Position numbers and translations under genes: made by a program. Positions 36,299 to 46,861 of a DNA stretch of 64,000 nucleotides are shown piece by piece. Below the pieces are notes generated by a model that saw only the letters and a program-made list of their open reading frames with translations, was not told the DNA's origin and did no database searches. Numbering within the stretch: the stretch's first letter is position 1; each line of letters starts with the position of its first letter. The DNA comes from Agrocybe praecox (Eukaryota > Basidiomycota > Agaricomycetes > Agaricales > Agrocybaceae), in the NCBI GenBank assembly GCA_964017145.1, contig OZ024848.1:1066501-1130500 (forward strand), read 5' to 3'.

Positions 36299-36372
36299 GA
36301 CAGTACCTACCATACATCAATTTGAATAATGTATACTACAATCAATTTACCAGCTGTTCGACGTCGAATACT
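36299..36372 (+). repeat. Direct repeat, left copy (about 72 bp)
   Basis: Nearly identical to 38325-38400. Both contain 'acctaccatacatcaatttg', 'aataatgtatacta', 'aatcaatttaccag' and 'cgacgtcg'. The copies lie 2.03 kb apart, one just after the hydrolase stop and one just after the bHLH stop. Confidence 0.8.
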
Positions 36373-36589
36373 GTTCTTTCTCTTGCAAGGCCTGCAAAGA
36401 AAGGGCACGCCAATGTCAAGGAAACATCGAGTGTCTTGCCTGACTAGCAAGCAAAAGCGCACGCGTTAACTTGACCGCCAACACCCAGGGTGCGGGTACT
36501 TGACCAAGGCGTTGATGATTTAGATCGTGCGGCACTGGCAGGTAAATCCGACGGTCAAAATTCAAGCATTGGCGAATACACCCCAAGTT

Positions 36590-37675
36590 ACTTCGTCGCG
36601 ACACAAACCCAAAGAGGTCCTACCGCCGACCCAACCTTCAAGTCCGTGACTTGCCTAGTGATGTCCAGAAATACTTCGAGGCTTTCAAGCTCAAAGCAAT
36701 TGATATGGCGGGAGACCTGGATCCGTGGTTGAGTTTGGATGATGACACGATAGAGGAGCTCTGGAATTCTCTCGGTGGTGATTGTTATGAAATCGCGTGT
36801 ATGCGCGATGACGAGGAGTTGTATGGCCTTTTTTTTTATTCATCAAATGACTGGTGAGTATTGCGAGTCCCGTGCATAACGTTCCGTTCTGATAAAAAGC
36901 ATTAGTTGAGTCGAAGTATCTCGGCACAGTGGACTCACAAGATTGGAGAAGCAGCGCTGGCGGCTACAAGCTTCGAAATATCCGGGAGGAGAATCAAGTT
37001 GAAGAACGCAAGATTTTTTCGTAAGACGCATGCTTGGCAAGCTCGACCAAGCTGGCATTGGCCGCCCTTTTTCTCTGGATGTCCACGCATAATGTCGAAT
37101 GGCGGGGGGTACCAAGAAGGCGAATCTGACAAAACTACAGAAGAACCGACTCGATCGGTGAGTTGGCCTATCAAGCACAAGCGGTTATAACTGACCTGGT
37201 GTATCATGTATGTAGGGAAAATTTTCTTGGACGCATGGTGATGAAAAGCGTTGGCAGAGCATCTCAATCTTGTCCCAAAGCTGAATCCGAAAGCCACCTC
37301 GAGTTCGTCGCAGCCTTGGGGTCCCTGATGATGAGCGTTCTCGTGGTAAGTACTATTCCAGTATTCATCGAGTCATGACACGCTCGGACACACGGAATGC
37401 TCACCATGTCTCGCAACACCAGGTCTACGGCCACAGCATTATTCTTTTCCGTTCCGTTGAACGAGGTGTCTTTGATCCACCAAGGCCCGCCATGGGTCAG
37501 TTTTTTTTCATTCGATAACTGGGGGAACTTTATGAGGGAGAAAGCGGTACCGAACCCGACGAAGAAAAAAGGCGCAGCACAGTATTCAAGAAAAGGATGG
37601 ACAAGCTATCGGATGTTCACCGGAAGACAATACTGGCCACAGCGGGAGCATACACAGGAAAAATAGAAGCTGGGT
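36590..37675 (+). pseudogene. DUF6532-like gene remnant
   Basis: Protein-like plus-strand segments follow the order expected for basidiomycete DUF6532 proteins. First is DLPSDVQKYFEAFKLKAIDM followed by DLDPWLSLDDDTIEELWNSL, then SAQWTHKIGEAALAATSF. Later come VYGHSIILFRSVERG, a segment FSFDNWGNFMREK, and KKRMDKLSDVHRKTILATAG. I could not link the pieces without phase breaks, and there is no obvious start codon, so it is either a decayed gene or one whose introns I misplaced. Members of this family are often multicopy and repeat-associated. It lies within the block bounded by the 72 bp direct repeats. Confidence 0.4.
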
Positions 37676-38324
37676 GCAGATGAGGCTGGCATGAACGACG
37701 AAGACGCCGACGCCGACGATTGCGAAGCAAACAGCTCGTTGTACGACGATGCTCTTTTCGACTTGATGTTCGATGCCTTGCCACCAAGCAGTGAAGCCAC
37801 GAGCGAATCGAACATTCGAACACGAGCGTAGTCGGACATGATAGTAACGATGATGGGGCGGCAAAGGATGGTGCTGGGGTGGCAACTGACCAAGCTCGAA
37901 GATCTCAGATACTTACCTGAGTCTTACTAGCTTCAGTACCAACTCAGTACCGTCAATAGATATTCGTCAGACCAGGACACTGGACATGCCTTTTGCAAGT
38001 GCTTTCGTGTCCTTTCCTAATCGATCAAGGTCCAAATTTTCTTTTCAATAGTTATTGGGCTTTGTAATGGGATTTTCAAAAAGTCGAAAGAAAGAGAAGA
38101 CAGGTTGGATTTGGAAAGAATGCAGATTGTTAGATGAGACTACAGTGTAAGACGAGTCGGTGATACAAAATACCTAGAAGTCTTTCTTTCCGACGACCGA
38201 CATGGCTTTGCGAATACGGACCGTCTTCCGGCCTTTCGCGTCTTTATACACCCGCTTTACGTCGTATAAAAGAGGAGCCTTAAAGTCGGCCAAAAAGACA
38301 TGGTTTTGGTTTGTTGCTGATGCG

Positions 38325-38400
38325 GGACATACTACCTACCATACATCAATTTGAATAATGTATACTAAAATCAATTTACCAGATGTCCGACGTCGTCGAA
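38325..38400 (+). repeat. Direct repeat, right copy (about 72 bp)
   Basis: Partner of 36299-36372, differing by a few substitutions and a 3 bp insertion near the end ('cgacgtcgtcg'). It sits 38 bp from the bHLH stop codon. Confidence 0.8.
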
Positions 38401-38437
38401 TGATTGTCCAAAAAAGAAAAAGGGAATACTCTATATA

Positions 38438-39640
38438 TCAAAATAACCTACGGCTCAACCCCAATATCGAAGAAGGGGTTTGTGCCTGTGCCTGCTTGGT
38501 GCTGTATTCCCTTTCCCTGTGCTGCTGTCCATGGAGCAGGAAATTAGGCGGATCGGATAGAGCAAACTTTGGCATTAGGACTGACGATGACGTCGTCGTC
38601 GTCGTTATGGGCAAGAAAGGCGGGGAAGATGCGATTTGGAGGAGGGAAGATGCGGCGGATTCGTCTTCGGGTGTGCGTGCGCTGTTGCTGCTGCTGCTGC
38701 TGGGAGTGACGAGAGCAGCGGTAGCTACTGGGCCAAGACTGAGTAAGGGGGGCACGGTGGATGAGCGGACGGGGTCAAAGTGGGTGGAGGAAGGTGGAGA
38801 GGGCAGGTAGGATTGGGTTGTTGGGGAGGAGGAGGAATCATGTGCATGATGAACTTGACGTTGGTCGTCGGACTCGTGCAGCCAGGATGAGATGGAAGGC
38901 AGCGTAGCGTTGCTGCTGCTGCTGCTGATTCGAGGTCTCTTCGTATCTTCTCGCACGTCGACGTCCTCCCGCTCGCCAGACGTCCGTTTCCTCTTCTTAT
39001 GTTCTGCGCAGTTCTGACAAGTCGAAGGTTGGGCAACAGCAGCAACAGCAGCAGCAGCAGCAGTTGTCTCCATGGTATCAACACGTTCCAATAAATCCTG
39101 CAAGAACGAAACAGTCCTAACGAGGATTTCCAGCTTGAATTCTTTCTCTTTCTCCTCTTTCTTTCCTGTAGCTTTCGATTTCGGTTTCGCCTTCGATTTC
39201 TGACTCCCTTCAGCAACTTCGTACTCGTCATCCTCCTCCTCCGAGTCTTCGTCACCGCCGCCTTGCGCTGCTGGAGACTGTTTCTGCTGCTGCTGCTGGC
39301 CATAGTCGGCGGGCACGAGCCGCTTCAACGTGGCCAGTGCTTCGTTTATCTTCGTGCGTCTGGCTTTCTCGATTATGGAATGGTTCAGACGCCGCTGGGC
39401 TTCCCTGGCCGCGCGGGAGAGAGGACCGGGTTTGCGACCGCGCTTTGCAGGCGGCGGCGGCGGGGGTGCCTCTGCTGGGGCATCGTTGTCGGCAACGGCG
39501 GCGGAGGTGGCGGTGGTCTGGCGGGGTGTGTAGGGTTTCATTGGCAGGATAGTGGGGAATAAGGATACTAGGTCTGATTTGGCGAGCCTTGGGGGATTGC
39601 GAGCGGCAGAGTAGATATCTGATTCTGATTTCTTGGGCAT
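38438..39640 (-). CDS. bHLH transcription factor
   Basis: A single-exon gene of 400 residues; Met 39640 (MPKKSESDIYSAARN) is chosen over an upstream Met at 39811 because the extra sequence is not protein-like. A Pro/Ala-rich stretch leads into KRGRKPGPLSRAAREAQRRL. The basic region and helix 1 follow (NHSIIEKARRTKINEALATL), with His, Glu and Arg at the E-box-contact spacing. The loop is long and acidic (Gln run, then DEDSEEEDDEYE and Lys/Ser), and helix 2 is EFKLEILVRTVSFLQDLLER. After this come an Ala run, CQNCAEHKKRKRT and Ser/Thr/Pro-rich activation-type sequence. The trinucleotide runs (polyGln, polyAla, polySer) are CAG/CTG-type and could vary in length. Nuclear regulator; targets unknown. 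Confidence 0.83.
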   Translation of the reverse strand: MPKKSESDIYSAARNPPRLAKSDLVSLFPTILPMKPYTPRQTTATSAAVADNDAPAEAPPPPPPAKRGRKPGPLSRAAREAQRRLNHSIIEKARRTKINEALATLKRLVPADYGQQQQQKQSPAAQGGGDEDSEEEDDEYEVAEGSQKSKAKPKSKATGKKEEKEKEFKLEILVRTVSFLQDLLERVDTMETTAAAAAVAAVAQPSTCQNCAEHKKRKRTSGEREDVDVREDTKRPRISSSSSNATLPSISSWLHESDDQRQVHHAHDSSSSPTTQSYLPSPPSSTHFDPVRSSTVPPLLSLGPVATAALVTPSSSSSNSARTPEDESAASSLLQIASSPPFLPITTTTTSSSVLMPKFALSDPPNFLLHGQQHREREYSTKQAQAQTPSSILGLSRRLF

Positions 39641-40339
39641 GCGAGATAGGTGGAATAGAGAAAGAGAGAGCCTAGGGGTGTTGTTATGTATGCATATCCC
39701 AGCTAAGTAATGTGGGCCTAGGAATTGCTTTGCTCGTGTGCCCAAGAAACGTGCAAGCCCTGGCCGGGCACACGACAGGATCCTCGCTCCCTGATTGGCT
39801 GGCGCACACACACGTTCGAAAGGCCAAAGGAGGATCTATCTCGAGATTAGCTAGCATCTATGGCAATAGTTACTCATACTCCCGCCTAAAGTGGCCTGAT
39901 AGACACGTTTCTGTTCGAATGCTTTTTTTGATTAGCCTACAAGTAAGTGGTTCCATCAACGTTTATTTTTCGCTAGCTGGACGTCCTGTCAGGAACTTGA
40001 GAATCTCGAGTTCTTTTTGGATTAAAAAAGTCATGGGTGCAATCTCCAGCCGGATTGAGAGATATGATGTAGAATCACATACTAGGTCAGCTAGCAGGTG
40101 CGTGCGAGGTTTATCGGATGTTTGGCGAGCAGTCAAGAGAAGATTGGCTTGGGATGACTTGTCGGAAGGAAGGTGAACTTGGAAGTTGACAAAGCGGTGC
40201 ACTGTGGGAATTATGTACATACGGAAAGATAAGATAAGGATAAGATCTCATCCTCGAGTAAGTGCAATAAATATTCATTTAATACAAATTTAATAACACA
40301 TCCTGTGTTAATTTCCATCTGTTTCTGCCATGAAAAGGC
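39641..40339. other. Intergenic between bHLH gene and Helitron
   Basis: Promoter of the bHLH gene lies at the left. A 154-codon plus-strand frame (39712-40176) has no family signal and overlaps this promoter. Nothing else recognised. Confidence 0.4.
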
Positions 40340-40661
40340 TTAGGGGGCGCCAAATTTGGGACGCCAGAGATCCTGTCTGTACCAAGGGGTACGCAGGAAA
40401 TTGCCGAGGCACACCGGGTGGGAGGGAGGGGGGGGGTTATTCGGCCTTAACCAAATAAAAAAATTACTAGCATATTTTATGTTTTTATAATGCTCAAAGC
40501 ACATAGAGCACTTGGAATAATGGTTAGAACAGTAAGAACTAATTAGAACACTCAACTTGTTTTAGTGGGCCACTGCTACGCATGGCATGTTGATGGCATG
40601 TATGAGTCCTGTGTCTTTTTTTTTTTTTTTTTTTGGCTTCATAAGCAAATTATTTAATTGA

Positions 40662-41870
40662 TTAGGCCTTGATATAGAATGCAACTGATGCTTCTGATTC
40701 ATTTGCATAATATAAGTCAGGGCAATTGACAGAATCAATCTTTCCTTCATATCTCATAGAATGACCTAGAGTAATAACATCATGGAACCAGATATCACCT
40801 TGCATTATTAATCTTGAAGTAAAATGTCCTGTACCAAAATATACAATACCTCTAAGATTATAAGTATAGGAATCGCCATTTTTTTTTAATGTTTAATGCT
40901 GTGTTAATTAAGGGTTTTATTTGTGAAAACTCAAAGACAATAAATTCTGGAATAATTTGTAGTTTATAACGATATCGTAAGTATAAGTCACAAGTAGGAC
41001 ACTTCTGCTGAGTTGGCTCGGAAATTTTGTTGATCCATAAATCAATTGACTGAAACTCTGTAGTACCTGCCAGGCTGCAGAAAAGCAATATGATGATACA
41101 GCCAATAAAAAAAAACTATGCTTGTTCTCACAGACTCTAAATGTGTATTTGACAGCTTCAAAACTTTCACAAATGGCTGAGAATAAATCACCCATACTTA
41201 TATAATGTCCAAATCGAAAGTTGTTGTTATAATCAGTAGATAATTTTCTTCTAAAATTATCACGAGCATTTTCAAATGTTATATTCAAAGAATTCATTTC
41301 TTCAAATTGAGTAATAAGAAAAGTAAGGTGTTCATTCTGTAATGCTTTAAATATAGCTGACCATTTTACCTGATTTTCGCTCCATACTGAATACAAGATT
41401 GTTAAAGATGCATCATATCCACAGCTGTTTTTACTCCAACGAATTCCTTGAGGTGCAATACTAGAATTAGTATAATTATTTGTTTGATTTTCTAATATAA
41501 TAGTATGGCATTTTTTCTTTGGGTGTGGCTGATATATTTGTGCAACATTTTCATCATCACTATCCATTATGTGTTTTTGTTTTGTTACATTATTAACATA
41601 GCTGCTCAGTTGGTTTGCTTTCTGATCTTTCTTTGCATTTATATACCAGGCATCAAGTACATTTGATTCATAAAAAGGATCACATTTTGACCATCTAATT
41701 GCTTTATGAATGTGAGCAGGCACATAAGATTCACCTTTCCATTTTCTAAATGCTCTAATAAGTTCATTTCGGGTGTCTCCTACTACAGTTGCACTTAGCT
41801 TGTGTGAAAAATTTAGAGATGTTATCTCATCCAGCAGTTCTAATTCCTGGAACCCTTGTCTAAGTGCACC
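40662..41870 (-). pseudogene. Helitron C-terminal cysteine-protease-like domain
   Basis: This continues the Helitron polyprotein after the helicase, in a frame shifted by one base near 41868. A linker (AHIHKAIRWSKCDPFYE) leads to GIRWSKNSCGYDASLTILYS, the probable nucleophile segment (Asn-Ser-Cys). A Cys pair follows in QQKCPTCDLYLRYRYK, and NLRGIVYFGTGHFTSRLIM then WFHDVITLGHS form a probable His/Asp segment. This order resembles USP-type papain-fold proteases. Two further frameshifts fall at A/T homopolymers near 41107 and 40880; these could be real decay or assembly errors. The stop is at 40662. Protease assignment is inference from motif order. Confidence 0.55.
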
Positions 41871-43795
41871 ACTAGCTCCTCCAACAATTTTTTGGATTCA
41901 AATCCTTGTAAAATAATAGTACCTTTGGCTGTTGAACTTCTTGATAATGCAGTATAATAAGCTTGATGTGACTGCAGATTATTCAAGTCAACTACATTAT
42001 ATGGCCGTGTTTTACCTTGTGATGCATAATCAGTCATTGCAAAATTTACAAGTACTTCCACTTGTGTTCTGTTTATTAATACAGATTGATCATTAAATAA
42101 TGAGGCACTAATAGAATTTGAGGTTGGACTGATTGGTATTACATTCTCTGGTAGCCCATCAATATTCACTATTGTAGGTGGATTTTTTAATTTTATAAAC
42201 AAAGTATCAAGAACACATTGATTCTGTGAACCAGTTTTTGATTGCCATCCATGAACATAGCCTTCTTGACCTTGTGTCATACATAGTTCTGTTGAAAAAT
42301 TATGACGTATCATCACAGGCAGGCCATAACAAAGACTTAATTTTCCCGCAATATGTTTATTAGTTGTTGAAGGAGGTTGATTCCATAGATTTTGTTGCAT
42401 TTCGTCAGTTATCTCTTTAACACTGATAGGTTTGTTATAAGTAGATTTTGTTTCTAAATTGGTTTTAACTTTTGGACTATCTTCAGAGTAAAAATGAGTC
42501 AATACTTGTTTTGTTTCATGTGCAAATCGAATTGCTCCAATACGATTAATTTCATCTTTATGAATATTTTTAGCAGTAATAATGGATACATTCTTAAAAG
42601 CTTTATCTGTTACAGATGGTCTATTTGGAAGCTTAGACGAGATACGAGTTTGTAAAAATGCAATGTCTTCGTGTGTACAGGACTTATATCTCATATTCTC
42701 CAAAGCAGTTCGAAACTTATTATCATCTTCACTTTGCTGTTGTTGTTGCATATTTTGACGTAGAATAACAACAGTTGTAACTTGGTGCCAAAGTGATTTT
42801 CCTATTGCTTCTTCTTGAGATTTTATATTAGAGGTTAATTTACCAATAAAATGACTATATAAAGAAATATTCTCACCACCCAGTGCAGGTGCTAATTGAG
42901 CAAAATCACCAGCAAAAACCATGTTCATTCCACCAAATGGTTCATCATATATATTTAATACTTTTGATAATTGTTGACTTATTTTAAACATATCACGTGC
43001 AGAGAGCATAGATACTTCATCAAAAAATATATACTCTACACAAAGTAGTCTTGTTTTTACTTGTGACATATTTGAATTACTTGAATATTCATTAATTCCA
43101 AATAAATAATGATATGTTGATCCACCAAGCAATGCAGCTGCACTTCCTGTTGGTGCTACAATAGTAAACCGGTGGGACTCATTGCTCTCTCTGAAAAAAT
43201 GTGAAATTGCTTTTATTACTTGTGATTTACCAGTGCCACCCATTTCATCAAGATACATTTTTAATTGATTATTTGTTTGTCCAGTAGCATGATTTGCAAT
43301 AATTTGGAAGGCACATTTTTGCTCAGAATTTAAACTAAACTTAGAAATACAAGCAGATATTATATTTTGATCAGCAGCAATTTTGGCTTGCATTTCAGGA
43401 TGTTTTTCAAGATCAGATTTATCAATAATTTTTACAGAGTCAAATTTACTATTATGATTTTGATTAAGGATTCCATCAATTTTTTGCTTAGCTGTATTGT
43501 GTTCATTGCGTTTCTCTATAATTCTTTCTCTTTCTTTAAGTACTTGTGCTTGCCAATCAGCACCTGTTTGAAATTTTTCTGGTCTAAAATCATGTGATAT
43601 ATCTGTTACCTCATACTCTTCTTTAGTCCAACCTGTATTATATAAAATGCGATTAATGTCTGCCATTTCTTGCATGCATTTTTCTTGTCGTTTTCCTATA
43701 TTTTGAAGATCCATAGGAATATCATCATAAATATTGTTTTGATTGTCTGGCATAATGTTTAAACCATCTATTTCCATTTCACATGATGGATCTTC
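41871..43795 (-). pseudogene. Helitron PIF1-like helicase segment
   Basis: Open from just after the in-frame TGA at 43796-43798 down to about 41840, where the frame breaks. Helicase motifs are intact: Walker A DEMGGTGKSQVIKAI, Walker B EYIFFDEVSML, GGMNMVFAGDFAQLAPALGG, and a C-terminal FAMTDYASQGKTRPYNVVDL followed by YYTALSRSS. This is the 5'-to-3' helicase that unwinds donor DNA in Helitron rolling-circle transposition. Position 43796 encodes TGA where a Trp is expected (LIGS-stop-EDPSCEME), so this segment is cut off from the Rep part. Confidence 0.8.
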
Positions 43796-45034
43796 TCAGC
43801 TTCCAATAAGGGTAGGATCCACACCTTTTTTTAATTGAGCACGATAATCATCTCTAGCATCCATGCACTCATACCGAACATTAAAATTTCTCATAAGCTC
43901 AAGCTGACGATCACTAAACATATGTTCTCTAAAAACTTCATCCCAAGTCAAATCTTCTGATCTTAAATCACAACCAGTTCTCCATGGTTTGAATAGTGTA
44001 AGCATTGTTGAGCAATAGTATTCACGATCTCCCTGATCACATCGAGGTAGTGTAGCACCTATAAAATTTGGTACATTTTTTGAATAATTGGAATGTAACT
44101 TAGCAGCATGTGTATCAAATAATGGATGATTGGATATGTAATTAAATATTTTGTTATTACCAGAAGTCTTATTATTATTCTCAACAATTTTATTGTTTTG
44201 GTCTGAGTTTAAACACAATTCATTAACGTCAATTGAGCTTTCAGTAGTGTTATTGGACTCAAATGATGTGTCAAATTCTGAATCTTTGTGATTCAAACTT
44301 TTTGTGTTTTTCTTTTTTGTTGTTGTTGTTAGTTTAATACGTTGATATTGAGAAATATAATCATAAAGACTTAAATCTTCTAATAATGAAGATCGATATA
44401 TATAATCATAAACAGGTGATAAGCCTACAATCCTACCTTTGTGCCTTATTAATGCAACTTTGTGTTGATCCAGTAATTCAGCTGAAGGATCTGTAAAAGC
44501 ATTCCGTGCCTCAGTTACATATGTCTGCCAATAAAATGGTATAAATGTATGACTAGTATAGTGATCAGGATTGTCAAGTAAGTACATACAAATCATTGGA
44601 GCACCCATTTCCATTTTTGCACTTAATAAATTTACAACTTTTGTCATAATACATCTTGCTTTTTCTTTTATGGGTAATGTGCCACCCAAAAGTTCAGTAT
44701 TTTTATCAAAAATTGACCGTATCGATTCAAATATAACATGTGTTTTGAGTGATGATTTAGTAATGTAATCTGAAACATACATAACCACAGATTTTATGGC
44801 TGTTCCAGATAACAGACTTGTTACATCTGTATTACATCTAAATAAATATGTAACAACTGGAGTAAAGGTATTAATCCAAGACTCTAGTTTTTTAATATCA
44901 ATTGCACCTGTAAGTTTATCAATTACAGTTTCAGGAATGATTGTGTGTGGAAAGCGGGCTTTACATTTTCCCCATTTATTATCTTTACAGCCAGCAGATG
45001 CTCCTTTTTTTCTTGTTCCATTCTTGTTCATATT
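43796..45034 (-). pseudogene. Helitron Rep, tyrosine-motif segment
   Basis: In the same frame as the upstream Rep segment but separated by TAG at 45035-45037. It contains the Rep two-tyrosine motif YVSDYITKSSLK, after GCKDNKWGKCKARFPH and RCNTDVTSLLSGTAIKSVV. The catalytic tyrosines and Lys are preserved. A following ~250 residues link to the helicase and include Asn-rich sequence. Ends at TGA 43796-43798. Confidence 0.8.
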
Positions 45035-46861
45035 CTAATCACAACTACGAACATTTGATTTAAAAAGAAGATCATCAATTGTAGATTTAGTATAATCCCA
45101 CCACTTTGACCATTTAGAACATGTTGTACAGTTTTGAATTGATGTTTCATTTTCACTGTTAATTTCAGCATGTGTAGTGCAAAATGTAGGTGGAGCTATG
45201 GGTAATGTTTGTGTAGGATCTTTATATTTTTCATCTTCAGCATCATTTGAAATTTTATTACCAACTTCTTCCTGTTTACCGGTAAGAAATTCACCATAAT
45301 GACAGCTTTCCAACCATTCTGTTAACTGTTGATTCCACTTTGAATCAAATTGCATGATCTTGTCTCCTAATTCTTGAGGATTTGGAGCACCCTTAATCCA
45401 AAGTAACATATGAAGATGGAGTGTTAGTCGACCCTGTTGCTCAACTGTACCATAGTATGCTTTTGTATTGCCATATAAACCACGATGGTTTGCATCTACT
45501 CCTAAAACATCTTTAATGAATGTATCAATCATAAAGTGAAAAAAACGTGCACCTGCTATGGGATTACAACAAATCATTCTTATTCTGTCATTGTATGGCA
45601 AAAGAGTAGGTTTGAATTCCTCATCCGATCCTGCAAAATAAAGACAAATTGGATGCTGAATATCTGCAGGTGATAGAGTAATATACCATGATGGCGCACC
45701 GGCATAAGATATAAGAGACCAAATTTCATTTCGCATATTTTTTTTACTTGTTGCAGATCCTTTAACTTTGCCAGCAACATGATCTAAGTCATGTAGCACT
45801 TGAAAACAAGCCTTTTCTTCTTCAGTTTCAGGTTTGAAGTATTCACCATCAGAAAGTGTTTTTGTAATTCGTTCAAGTATGTTTTTGTCTAAATTAAGAA
45901 GTCTATTGGTCATATTATCAAAGCGTTTTTGATCTACAAGTAAAAAGCTTTGAGTTGTAGCTTCTTTCATTTGACTGTGACTAAATGCAATAAAAGAAAA
46001 ATTAGTACCAGTTTGAAAGCGTTTATCATAATACATTAACAGCCATTTTTTATGCTCTTTATCGGACAATTTAGTTGAACCTATGCCACCCATTCCATAT
46101 GGAAACAGCCATGGAAACATCAGTGGGTATAATTGTGGATTATTCCACATAGATTCTAATTTTTCACTGTGTCCAACAGCTAGCATTTTTCCTTCATTAT
46201 TTAGATGTCTTAGTGCCATTGCTTTTATAGTATTTGTAGTCATTGTTTCCAACATATCCCCTGTTAAGCCATGTACTGTAAAAGGACATTCACCTGTTTC
46301 TGTTCCTTCTTCTTCATCCATGTCATGAACACTAGTGCTTTCAGGATTCTTATTAGAATCAAGCTTGCGATACTCTATTGAAACTGGAATTTCATCCTCT
46401 GGATAATCATCCAAATTATCTTGTGAAATTTTGATATTTGCATAATCAGAATGATTTAATCTTAACCATTCTAATGCTAGAGCAACCTGATTTCTTCGAA
46501 TAAGAAAAGGTGTACGGGCAAAGTCTGCTTGAGTTGGTTTGCATGGCCCTGTAAACATTATTGCTAATACTTCACTTAATTCTTCACATGGAGGAGGTAG
46601 AATATCATAAACCTTTGGAACTGGAGATTGAAAGGCAACAACATTAGCTATCATTTTCTTCATACACAATGCAACTTTAACATAACAGCATGTGTGCCGC
46701 ACTTTGGCAATAAGAAGTTTTTCAACAAAGCGAAGTGAGCTTAATTCTGTTGGTACCTTGCCAATCCATAGTCCATTAGCTAATGCAAGCCGAGGTACTT
46801 TTTCTTTTCTAATTGACATATGACAAGGATTACAAATTTTATTACAGGAATAATCTAAAAC
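45035..46861 (-). pseudogene. Helitron DUF6570 plus Rep HUH segment
   Basis: Begins in the coding stretch VLDYSCNKICNPCHMSIRKE immediately next to the nested insertion. It continues with PRLALANGLWIGKVPTELSS, LRFVEKLLIAKVRH and FPWLFPYGMGGIG, to the HUH nuclease motif GRLTLHLHMLLWIKG (His-Leu-His). It stops at TAG (45035-45037) within the Rep domain, in a spot where related elements continue, so the stop is a disabling mutation. Apart from that stop the ~600 codons are uninterrupted. Confidence 0.8.

Noticed and set aside
37606..37893. Minus-strand 95-codon Ser-rich ORF
   Set aside because: Overlaps the DUF6532-like remnant antisense; Ser/Ala-rich composition without a motif.
39263..39562. 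Plus-strand ORFs opposite the bHLH gene
   Set aside because: Gly/Arg/Trp-rich shadows of CAG/CTG-type tracts on the coding strand; no motif.
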